Of a stretch of 49,819 nt of DNA, positions 37,481-45,364 are shown one piece after another (position 1 is the stretch's first letter; the number at the start of each line of letters is the position of its first letter). Location of the stretch: the IMG/VR virus record IMGVR_UViG_3300042197_001264, positions 1 to 49,819 of that record; one strand, given 5' to 3'. Source of the stretch: a virus. Below the pieces are notes generated by a model, which was not told the DNA's origin, searched no databases, and saw only the letters and a list, made by a program, of their open reading frames with translations. The position numbers and the translations under genes are program-made.

Positions 37481-39498
37481 TGGGACTGCCGGCGGCGGGC
37501 CAGCTCCTCTTCGATGCTCGGCCCCAGCAGGTCACCCGGGCGCAACTGCCTCTCTCCCAGAGCCCGTTCGATCGACGGTCCCTCAATGCCCGCGTCCGGC
37601 GGCGGCAAGACGGCCGTCGTGGCTCCGGTGATCGTGCCCAGCTCGGCACCCGTCAGCCGCTTGCCAGCGACCGCCGACCGACCCGCGTAGTCCTCGAGCA
37701 GGCGCACCGCGGCGGCTACCTCTGCCGGATCCGACGACATGAGCAGGCGCGATGTCTCGGTCGCGATGTCGTCGGTGATCGTGGCGCTACGGGCGAGATT
37801 GCCGGCGAGCATGGAAAGGCTGTTCATGAAGCCCGAGTTGATCGTGTTGGCGATCACCTCGCCCACGGGCGGCCCCGCCTCGAACTCCTTGCCGGCTTGC
37901 GTTCTGCGCGCAGTCTGAGAGCCGCCCAAAATCATGTTCGACTGCTCGAACAGTTGCGACTCGCGCAGGAGTGCCGCCTTGTAGAGGTTGAATTTCGCCT
38001 GCGAGTCGAACAGCGGCCGCAGCCGTTCCATCGTTTGGGGGGAGTTGACGATCCTCTGGGCCGCGTTGAAGTTCCGCGACGACTCCATGATCTTGTCGTA
38101 GATGTTGCGGAAGGCACCCGTGCGGAAGGCGTCGACCTCGGCGCGGCTGGCGCTCTGAACAAAGTCGGCGATCTCCTCGGGCGGCATCCTTGTGAAGCCC
38201 TCGCGAGCCGTGCGCATGGCGTCGAGGATCTCCATGTCGCCGGCGTAGTCGGCCCGGGCCAGCGCGTAGGCCGACACGCCCGTGGCCGGGTCGACAGTGG
38301 CTTCGTCGATCGCCTCGACGAACACCTTGCGCAGATCCTTCAACCCCTTGGCCTCGGCCTTGCTGATGCCCTCGCCCTCGAAGCCCCGCTCAATCACGGT
38401 GTCGATGCCGCGCTTGATGTAGTCGAGCGTGCGCACGTCGGGCAAAGCGGTCTCGGTGATGTTGCCGGCCGCGTCCATCGTGTAGATGGGGGTGAGCTCG
38501 TACTTACTCGGATCTTCGCCACGGAGACCGGCGGCCAGTTTCTCGGTGTCGGCGATGTCGCGGGCCTTGTCGAAAAACACCTTGAACTTCGGGTTTGACA
38601 GCGCCGCCAGAACGCGCGGGTCTTCGACTGTGCCGAATGCGTAGGCGTCCTCGTAGAGATCCTTCGCCCGATCGCGCAGGTCGCCGGCGATCTGCATCTC
38701 TTCGTCGTAATAGCGACCGGCGCGGAGGCCTGCCTGCGTGCGGCCCATGATGCGCTCGCGCACATCTTCCATCTGCCGACCCAACTGCGCCTTGACGATG
38801 TTGGCACTAGCACCGCTGCGTTGGGCAACGGTCTCGGCCAAACTGGCGACGGCAGGGTCGACATTGGCCAGCGTCGAGGGGATGCCTTGCGCGCGGTCCT
38901 CAGCGAGCCTCTGAGCGGCCTCCTGCGGCGAGATGCCCCTGCCTTCGTCCGCGCGCCCGAGCGCCCTGCTGATGCGGCGGGCGGCCCCGCTGGTGACGGT
39001 CTCGGGCGAGGGTGCGATGCGCTCGCGCAGCCAGTCGGCGGCGCTCGAAGCACCCCTGAAGACCAAAGGCGTCACCCCGCCCATGCCGGCGCCCAGCGTG
39101 GCGCCCAGAGCTGCCCCGGGCAGACGCTCGCCTTCTTCTGCTCCGCCGGCGCCGGCTACGCCGCCCGTCAGGATGCCAGACAGGACGCCTCGCCCCACAG
39201 GGCTTGCAGCCAAGCGCCCCAGCGTAGACGTCGCAGCGGGCGCAGTCGCGCCGCCGGTGAAGGGGGCGGCAAGGGCGGCCCCAACGGCAGGCAGCGCGCC
39301 GCCCGCGAACTCGGCGCCGAACGACAGGTAGGGTCGGCGCTGGGCGAACTCCCCGTAACCCCGGCGGATGTCCTCAAGCTCTTGCCGGTAGGCCTCTTCG
39401 CCTCCCTTGGAGCGCAAGTATGCTTCGGCCTCGTCGCCCCAACCCAAGCCAAGGCCCTGTCCCAGCAGGCCGCGCATGAACTGTGATGCATCGCTCAT
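37477..39498 (-). CDS. Internal virion / ejection protein (673 aa)
   Basis: After an amphipathic N-terminus, residues about 60-150 are Gly/Ala-rich and hydrophobic (EFAGGALPAVGAALAAPFTG, GVLSGILTGGVAGAGGAEEG), with several potential membrane-inserting stretches. The remainder is helical and charged (QLGRQMEDVRERIMGRTQAG, ADYAGDMEILDAMRTAREGF). This composition suits podoviral proteins stored in the head and ejected into the envelope. No enzyme motif is found. Start ATG 39498 (AGGTGAG upstream) is preferred over GTG 39504. Confidence 0.6.
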   Translation of the reverse strand: MSDASQFMRGLLGQGLGLGWGDEAEAYLRSKGGEEAYRQELEDIRRGYGEFAQRRPYLSFGAEFAGGALPAVGAALAAPFTGGATAPAATSTLGRLAASPVGRGVLSGILTGGVAGAGGAEEGERLPGAALGATLGAGMGGVTPLVFRGASSAADWLRERIAPSPETVTSGAARRISRALGRADEGRGISPQEAAQRLAEDRAQGIPSTLANVDPAVASLAETVAQRSGASANIVKAQLGRQMEDVRERIMGRTQAGLRAGRYYDEEMQIAGDLRDRAKDLYEDAYAFGTVEDPRVLAALSNPKFKVFFDKARDIADTEKLAAGLRGEDPSKYELTPIYTMDAAGNITETALPDVRTLDYIKRGIDTVIERGFEGEGISKAEAKGLKDLRKVFVEAIDEATVDPATGVSAYALARADYAGDMEILDAMRTAREGFTRMPPEEIADFVQSASRAEVDAFRTGAFRNIYDKIMESSRNFNAAQRIVNSPQTMERLRPLFDSQAKFNLYKAALLRESQLFEQSNMILGGSQTARRTQAGKEFEAGPPVGEVIANTINSGFMNSLSMLAGNLARSATITDDIATETSRLLMSSDPAEVAAAVRLLEDYAGRSAVAGKRLTGAELGTITGATTAVLPPPDAGIEGPSIERALGERQLRPGDLLGPSIEEELARRRQSQ

Positions 39499-39500
39499 GA

Positions 39501-41339
39501 TCACTCACCTTGTGTTGAGGGCTCGTAGAAACCGTAGCTTCCTTGCGTGATCTCTTGCAAGCGCGCGGCCTCACGATCACGGCGCTGTTGGAGGATCTGG
39601 TAAAGGCGCAGCATGATCTCGCCGCGCTCTTCCAAGCTCTTCGCGCCGATGCCTTGCAGGTCCATGAGGATCTTGCGCTCGCCTTCCGTCGGCGCGGCGC
39701 CGAATGTCGCCTTGAGCTGGCCAAGCGCCTGCTCGCCGAGCAAGTTCTCGATTATGCGGGTGTTAATCACTTTCGGCGCGTCCGATCCCAGCATGGAAAG
39801 CGCGCCGTACTGCATCTGATCCAAGGCGCTGCCAGAGTAGCTGTTGGCATTGCGCGCGTATGCTTCCTCAAGGGCGCCCATCGCTTGCGTGAGATTGTTG
39901 ACCTTGTCCTCGGTCTCGACCTTGAGATTGACCATCGCCGTGGGCATGCGGCCGATCGCTTGCTGCTGGATTTGCAGCGCGGCCAGTTCCTTTTCCATCT
40001 TCGTCCTCGTGTAGTCCTCGACGAAAGCGGCGTGTTCGGGCGTGCCCATCTGCAGGCCCATGTCGCGCGCGATCTTGCCCGCTTCCGACTGCGGTTTGCC
40101 CGAGGCGATGTAGTCCTCGACGAGCTTCTGAGCGATTGCGCGCTGCCCAGTTTCGCCAGCAGCCTGCGCAGATCTCAGGGCGCTGACTTCCTCGCCAGCC
40201 ATTTGATAGCGGAGCTTCTGCAGGTCAGCCTGACGCGCGGCCCGCTCGGCGAGGCTCTTGCGGCGGCCGGCAGACACATCCGCCATCTCGCCCGCAGCCA
40301 GCGCGAGGTTCTCGCCGAAGGCACCCGTCTTCGTGGGCGAGCCGAAGGCGGCGGCGAGGCGGAAGTACATCTCGGCCTTCGACGCCTTTTCGGCCTCGGG
40401 GTCGGCCTGCCCGGCGATCATGTTGGCGAAGGCGTCGAACTCGGCCTTGCGACGGGCCTCGGCCTCGGCCAGCCGCCCGCTGTAGTCGGTCTGCGGCGCG
40501 TAGGCCTCCAGCAGCGCACGCAGGTCATTCTCGCGGGCGAACGGGTCTTCGATGGTGATCGGTGTATCGTCGCGTTCGGCGGCGCGAGCCCTGTCGATGG
40601 CACCCGCCGCACCCTCCAGCACACGATCATCGTAGATCGTGCGCATGGTAATGCCGTCGCCTTGCCTGCCGCCCTGCTGGTAGGCCTGCACCTCGCCGCC
40701 CTCGGCATACTGCTGCGTGGTATAGATGTTGTACATGTCGCGCAGAGCGTCGGCATGGGCGCGAATGTCACGGCTGTCGCGGAAGCCGGTCGGGATCGAG
40801 AAGTCGCCGTAGTTGATGGCCAGCGTGCCTTTCGTGCCCTTGCCCGTGATGTCGTAGTCGCCGAAATTGACGCCCGACTGCAGCCCCTCGACGGCCTTGG
40901 CGTAGACGTCGGGACGGAACCACGTCGGCAGGTTGGCCTTGGCGAAGGCGTCGTAGTCGAAACCGCCCGCTCCCGTGCCGCCCGCTCCCGTGCCGCCCGC
41001 GGTCGCGTCTGCCGGCGTGCTGTAGACGGGCGCCTGCAACGTCTCGAAAGCAGGCTGCTGCCCGGTGAACCCGAACTGGGCCTGATTGTAGATGTTGCCC
41101 ATCCCGATATTGCGGCCGTAACCGCCGGTGTACTGGTTGTAGGCGGCTTGGTCGATGTCGTAGCGGCGCATCTGCTCGTCGAAGGCGGCCTTGTCCTTGG
41201 CGTATTGAGCACGCTGCTCGGCCGTCGCCGTGTCGCCCAGCGCAGCCACATCGGCAGGCTTCTCGACACCGGCATAGCGCGCCATCGACGGGGTCTGCAC
41301 CCCGTAGAGGCCCATCACCTTCTTCAGTTCGTAGCCCAT
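39501..41339 (-). CDS. Internal virion / ejection protein (612 aa)
   Basis: The N-terminal part is Tyr/Gln/Gly-rich and low-complexity (YNQYTGGYGRNIGMGNIYNQ, repeated GGTGAGGTGAGG). A YAEGGEVQAYQQGG element occurs near 220. The C-terminal half is a long charged helical region (RRKAEFDAFANMIAGQADPE, KMEKELAALQIQQQAIGRMP). It has no membrane segment or enzymatic motif. In related phages proteins of this build lie in the internal-protein cluster; role in ejection or tail interior is inferred. AAGGGGCGGTC precedes the ATG. Confidence 0.6.
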   Translation of the reverse strand: MGYELKKVMGLYGVQTPSMARYAGVEKPADVAALGDTATAEQRAQYAKDKAAFDEQMRRYDIDQAAYNQYTGGYGRNIGMGNIYNQAQFGFTGQQPAFETLQAPVYSTPADATAGGTGAGGTGAGGFDYDAFAKANLPTWFRPDVYAKAVEGLQSGVNFGDYDITGKGTKGTLAINYGDFSIPTGFRDSRDIRAHADALRDMYNIYTTQQYAEGGEVQAYQQGGRQGDGITMRTIYDDRVLEGAAGAIDRARAAERDDTPITIEDPFARENDLRALLEAYAPQTDYSGRLAEAEARRKAEFDAFANMIAGQADPEAEKASKAEMYFRLAAAFGSPTKTGAFGENLALAAGEMADVSAGRRKSLAERAARQADLQKLRYQMAGEEVSALRSAQAAGETGQRAIAQKLVEDYIASGKPQSEAGKIARDMGLQMGTPEHAAFVEDYTRTKMEKELAALQIQQQAIGRMPTAMVNLKVETEDKVNNLTQAMGALEEAYARNANSYSGSALDQMQYGALSMLGSDAPKVINTRIIENLLGEQALGQLKATFGAAPTEGERKILMDLQGIGAKSLEERGEIMLRLYQILQQRRDREAARLQEITQGSYGFYEPSTQGE

Positions 41340-41348
41340 GACCGCCCC

Positions 41349-43397
41349 TTAGATGTTCTGGAAGCCCTTGTAGACGCCGAAGGCCGAAGCCAACTGCGAC
41401 AGCGGCGACGGGGAATATGACGCCCCCGTCGACGTGCCGGTCGATGTTGTCATCTGCGGCGAGAACGGTGCCATGCCGCGGATCTGCGCGTTGAGCCAGT
41501 CGGCCTGCTGCATGGGATAGAGACGCTGGGCCTCGAATTGACGGGCGGCTGCGTCAAGTTGACGCTGCGCCTGCGTCTGCTGCGCTGCGCCGGCGGCCTC
41601 AAGCGCCGCGACATCAGCCGCACGCATTCCCTGTTCCTGCTGCGCCATCTGCGCCATGCTTTGCAGGGCCGACATCTGCCGCGCATAGTCCTGAGCCTGC
41701 GCCGCTTGCGATACCTGCGCCGCCCCCAGACCGAATTGTTGTTGCGCCTGACCCGCTTGCGTCTGCGCCTGCGCAAGGTTGGCAAGAATGTTGGCCTGTT
41801 GACCAGCAGCGCCTGTCTGTGCCTGACCCAGATTGGTCAGGTTGGCCATCTGTTGACCCGTCAGTTGGCCACGAGTCTGCCCGATATTTGCGAGAGCTGC
41901 CTGCTCTTGCGTTGTCAGTTGGCCCATAGTCTGGCCAATGTTGGTCAGAGCGGCCTGCTCCTGCGCAGTCAATTGGCCTCTCATCTGCCCGATGTTGGCA
42001 AGCGCAGCTTGTTCTTGCGTGGTCAGTTGGCCTCTCATTTGCCCGATGTTGGCAAGCGCAGCTTGTTCTTGCGTGGTCAGTTGGCCAAGAGTTTGACCAG
42101 CAGCAAGCAAGTTTTGCGCTTGCTGGCCCGTAAGTTGTCCAGTCGTTTGGCCGATGTTGGCAAGTTGCGCCATCTGCTGCCCAGTGAGTTGACCAGCAGT
42201 CTGCCCTAGTTGGCCATATTGAGCTCCGCCCGACAGGATGCGCGACAGGTCGGCACCGCTGATTGAGCCCACCGTGCCCGCCAACCCCGCCTGCCGCGCC
42301 AGATCGGCCTGAGCCGCTTGCAGAGCCTGACCATAGCCCTGCTGCGCCGCTTGCGCCTGCGCGTTCAGGATGGCCTCCTGCGTGTCCCTCATGGCACGAG
42401 AGCCGGCCTCACCCATGCGGCTGGATCCGAACTGCCCGGCGCGGATGAAGGCGTCGGACACGTTGGGCAGGATGTTCTCGCGCAGGTTGCGGCCGCCTTG
42501 CTTGGCGATCACGTCGAGCACACCCTGCTGATAGGGCGACATGTATTCGCCGACACGTTCTGCTGTCGACTGAGCCGCAGATTGAAGATAGGGGCTTGCA
42601 GCCGCCAAGGCCCGCTCAGACAGAGCTTCTGCTGTCGTCGCGCCAGCCTGCTGCATGTAGGGTTGCGCCGCGCCGACGATGTCCATCCCCCCTGCCCTCG
42701 TTAAATAGGGCTGGGCCGCCGAAACCATATCAAGAGCCATTGATCGATCAATAGCGGGTCGTGCCGCTTGAACACCACTCATCTGAGCAGCGCGTGTCAA
42801 AAGCGGATCAGCCGCAGCAACACCGCTCATCTGAGTTGCGCGGGTCAAAAGCGGATCAGCCGCAGCAACACCGCTCATCTGAGCCGCGCGGTCTAGAGTT
42901 GGACGTGCCGCCGCCGTGCCGCTCATGCCCGCCGCAGCCATCAGAAACGGATCTGCCGCGCCAACCATATTCTGACGGCCGGCAGCACCAAAGGCACCAG
43001 CACCAGCGCCAGCGACATCAATCCCAGCAGCTTGACCAAACAACTGTTGACCGGCTTGCAGGTTTGGGTCGATCATGCCGGGACGAAGCGCGGCAGCTTG
43101 ATCCGCGCGCAGCTGTCCAGCTGTCCCCAGCCCGCTGAACCCTTGCATCCCTGTTTGTGCAGCCGTCATCGCGGGTTTATAGAAACCCTGATTGGACACG
43201 ACATTCGCGTAGGCCTGCTGTTGCAGGGGAGACAGCTCGGCCACCGTCGGCAGTTCGTAGGCTTCGTAGGGGCGGTTCGCGACGTTCTGCGCGATCTGGA
43301 TCTGGTTGTAGATGGCGTCTTGCATCCACTTCGGCGTCTCGGTAGCCGACTGGGTGTAAGACGTCGCCGTCTGCGGGGTTCCTTGGAAGAGACTCAT
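41349..43397 (-). CDS. Repeat-rich internal virion protein (682 aa)
   Basis: The N-terminus (SLFQGTPQTATSYTQSATET, PKWMQDAIYNQIQIAQNVAN, SPLQQQAYANV) is followed by two arrays. Six to seven 16-residue units of the type AADPLLTRAxQMSGVA (147-252) come first. Then come eight 18-residue units of the type GQLTTQEQAALANIGQMR (402-545). Both predict long helical rods, giving a Gln/Ala-rich extended protein. No catalysis is evident. Position in the leftward cluster with other internal proteins suggests a core or ejection-tube component. The ATG overlaps the previous stop (ATGA). Confidence 0.65.
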   Translation of the reverse strand: MSLFQGTPQTATSYTQSATETPKWMQDAIYNQIQIAQNVANRPYEAYELPTVAELSPLQQQAYANVVSNQGFYKPAMTAAQTGMQGFSGLGTAGQLRADQAAALRPGMIDPNLQAGQQLFGQAAGIDVAGAGAGAFGAAGRQNMVGAADPFLMAAAGMSGTAAARPTLDRAAQMSGVAAADPLLTRATQMSGVAAADPLLTRAAQMSGVQAARPAIDRSMALDMVSAAQPYLTRAGGMDIVGAAQPYMQQAGATTAEALSERALAAASPYLQSAAQSTAERVGEYMSPYQQGVLDVIAKQGGRNLRENILPNVSDAFIRAGQFGSSRMGEAGSRAMRDTQEAILNAQAQAAQQGYGQALQAAQADLARQAGLAGTVGSISGADLSRILSGGAQYGQLGQTAGQLTGQQMAQLANIGQTTGQLTGQQAQNLLAAGQTLGQLTTQEQAALANIGQMRGQLTTQEQAALANIGQMRGQLTAQEQAALTNIGQTMGQLTTQEQAALANIGQTRGQLTGQQMANLTNLGQAQTGAAGQQANILANLAQAQTQAGQAQQQFGLGAAQVSQAAQAQDYARQMSALQSMAQMAQQEQGMRAADVAALEAAGAAQQTQAQRQLDAAARQFEAQRLYPMQQADWLNAQIRGMAPFSPQMTTSTGTSTGASYSPSPLSQLASAFGVYKGFQNI
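41763..42194 (-). repeat. Tandem array of eight 54-bp (18-aa) units
   Basis: In-frame units begin GQLT and end IGQxx. Units 3 and 4 are identical in protein and almost identical in DNA (CGCAGCTTGTTCTTGCGTGG occurs in both), while the outer units are diverged. This is consistent with expansion from the middle of the array. Confidence 0.85.
42642..42959 (-). repeat. Tandem array of 48-bp (16-aa) units
   Basis: Six full units and one partial unit of the pattern AA(D/R/Q)Pxhxxxxxhhxhx are in frame. Units 3 and 4 (AADPLLTRAxQMSGV) differ only slightly at DNA level (shared GGTCAAAAGCGGATCAGCCG). Confidence 0.8.
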
Positions 43398-45115
43398 GAC
43401 GCCATCCCCTTGATGTATTCCAGCGGCGACTTCGCGTCAGGGCTGAACTTGCCCCGGGCCAGCGCCTTGCCCTTGTGAGACCGCAGCGACTCTCGCATCT
43501 GGTCCAGCCGACGCGCGCCCTCCTTGCTTGAGCCGTCGCCCAGCATGGCCACGGTCTCGGCATCCATCACATACTCGCCGTCCGACAGGCGCGCGTTGAT
43601 CGTATCGTCGCGACCGGATCCTGCCCCGCGGGCAAAACGCGCAACCTGCGCCAGCGGGCCGCCCATCGCCATCGCCACCTCGGGCTGACCAGCCATCGCA
43701 TATTGCCCACGCGACACCTTGTCCCAGTTCTGCGCCATGTACTGGCTGAGAGACATGCCCGACGCGCTCGCGTCCCGTTGCATCTGGTTCCAGTCCCACT
43801 GCACGGTGGGCCGATTGAAGTACTCTTGCTGCGACGGCGACAATGCCGACACCGCCTGCTTCACTTCCGGCGGCGCGCCGGCCAGCCCGCTGAGAACCGA
43901 ACCAGCCATCGCCAGATTGCCCAGCGTTCCGAAGGGCGAATTGCCCTCCGTCGTCCCAGTCTTTGTGGAGTCGAGCGGGCCGCCTGAAAGTGCCCTTTCC
44001 CAAAAGCTCGGCTCGCTCTTGACCTTGTCAACAGCCACCTGCGACGGCTTGTACTGGATGCCAGCCGCCAGTCCCGTCAGCGCGCCCATGCCCGCCGCCG
44101 TCTTCGGGTCGTAGCCAGCGGTGATGCCCTGCCCGAACGTGCCGATGCCCGATTTCAGCGCCTGCTGGAATGCCGTGTCGCCGGGCATGCCGCCCGCCAT
44201 CTGCCCCAGCGCGCCGCCCGCCACGCCCTGCAAAGCCCCCTTTAGCGCGCCCTGACCCGTCGCCAGACCTGCGCCTGCGCCTACCAAACCGCTGCCGAGG
44301 ATCGACTGCCCCATCGGCCCCAGACCCAGCCCGAGGGCATTGCTGACAGCGCCGCCGGCGATGCCACCCAAACCGCCGCCCAGCCCGCCCATGAGCGCGC
44401 CCTGCAGGACGTTCCCGCCCGTCAGCCCCGACGACACACCGCCGATCACCGCGCTGCCCAGAGCGGCCGCTGCGGCCCCCGTAGCCCCCAGCGCCGTGCC
44501 GATGGCAGTCCCCAGCCCCGGGGCGATGAAGTTGATGGCGAAGGGCAGGATCGCCTTGAAGAGTTTCTTCAGGAAGAACTCGGGCATCCCGGTGACCGGG
44601 TTGATCGTACCGGCGCCGCCGCGCATGCGCAGGATCTCGGCCTCGCGCGGCGTGATGTGCGCCAGCATCGTGTCGCCGTTCCGACCCATCCTCGCCAGAT
44701 CGGCCAAGCCGCCTCGAGCCATCATCATGAAGGGCTGTTGCGCCATTTCCGGCGGAATGGTCTCTCGGGTAGGCGGCGGCATCCCAGCGCCCATGCCCAT
44801 CTCGGGCGGCGGCATCATCCCGGGCTGCATTGCGCCGCCACCGTCGCGCAGGCCGTAGAGCACCACCAGCACCGCCGACAGCAGCTCCGCATTGAACTGC
44901 TCGGGCAGATCGGTCTCGTCGACCATGTCGTCGGCGATGGCCGCCGCGCGCACCTCGGGATAGGCCTGCGGGTTCTGGAGCGCGAACTCCAACATCTCGA
45001 TGAGTTCGGTCACCTGTTCGGGCGAGACGTCGGACAGCTCCGCACGCGCCGCCGCGATCGCCTCCTGAAAGCGAGGGTCTTGGCTTGCCGCCTGCACCGC
45101 CTGTGTGATGTCCAT
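43394..45115 (-). CDS. Internal virion protein with glycine-zipper region (573 aa)
   Basis: The N-terminal 95 residues are helical and acidic, then a Met/Pro-rich stretch. MMARGGLADLARMGRNGDTM (near 130) and GAGTINPVTGMPEFFLKKLF follow. Residues about 185-330 form a long Gly/Ala hydrophobic region with small-xxx-small spacing (LGATGAAAAALGSAVIGGVS, LMGGLGGGLGGIAGG), able to insert in membranes. The C-terminus (DDTINARLSDGEYVMDAETV, AMLGDGSSKEGARRLDQM) recurs in phage internal proteins. It is a candidate channel-forming ejection protein. AGGGGA lies upstream of the ATG. Confidence 0.65.
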   Translation of the reverse strand: MDITQAVQAASQDPRFQEAIAAARAELSDVSPEQVTELIEMLEFALQNPQAYPEVRAAAIADDMVDETDLPEQFNAELLSAVLVVLYGLRDGGGAMQPGMMPPPEMGMGAGMPPPTRETIPPEMAQQPFMMMARGGLADLARMGRNGDTMLAHITPREAEILRMRGGAGTINPVTGMPEFFLKKLFKAILPFAINFIAPGLGTAIGTALGATGAAAAALGSAVIGGVSSGLTGGNVLQGALMGGLGGGLGGIAGGAVSNALGLGLGPMGQSILGSGLVGAGAGLATGQGALKGALQGVAGGALGQMAGGMPGDTAFQQALKSGIGTFGQGITAGYDPKTAAGMGALTGLAAGIQYKPSQVAVDKVKSEPSFWERALSGGPLDSTKTGTTEGNSPFGTLGNLAMAGSVLSGLAGAPPEVKQAVSALSPSQQEYFNRPTVQWDWNQMQRDASASGMSLSQYMAQNWDKVSRGQYAMAGQPEVAMAMGGPLAQVARFARGAGSGRDDTINARLSDGEYVMDAETVAMLGDGSSKEGARRLDQMRESLRSHKGKALARGKFSPDAKSPLEYIKGMAS

Positions 45116-45127
45116 CTCAGTCCCCTC

Positions 45128-45364
45128 TCAAGACAGCGTCTGCACGAAACGCTCTGCCCATTCTTCCCAGTCGGTGAAGTCGTACGGGTTCGGAAAGTTG
45201 CGCCCGAGCGACGTGTTGTTGAGGAACTGCATCGCCCAGTTCTGCCAGTTGTTCGGATCGTCGAGCCTTCCGAACGCGCCAAAACTGTCCAGATCAAGCG
45301 CCACCTGATTGGCCCAGTCTACCAGACCCATGCGCGTCGGCAAAGTCACATGTGGAAGGCTCAT
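45128..45364 (-). CDS. 78-aa small protein between gp10-like and internal proteins
   Basis: The Trp/Asn/Asp-rich product MSLPHVTLPTRMGLVDWANQ continues LDDPNNWQNWAMQFLNNTSL and PYDFTDWEEWAERFVQTLS. The repeated NWxxWA and DWxxWA pattern suggests a small helical binding module. The start overlaps the stop of the gp10-like gene (ATGA). No family recognised; a tail-assembly accessory is likely from position. Confidence 0.55.
   Translation of the reverse strand: MSLPHVTLPTRMGLVDWANQVALDLDSFGAFGRLDDPNNWQNWAMQFLNNTSLGRNFPNPYDFTDWEEWAERFVQTLS

Noticed and set aside
39543-41420. 625-codon plus-strand ORF opposite the 612-aa internal protein
   Set aside because: Antisense shadow of a GC-rich gene; no ribosome site and no domain pattern.
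41763-42959. CRISPR-like array
   Set aside because: The repeats are contiguous, in frame and coding; there are no unique spacers.
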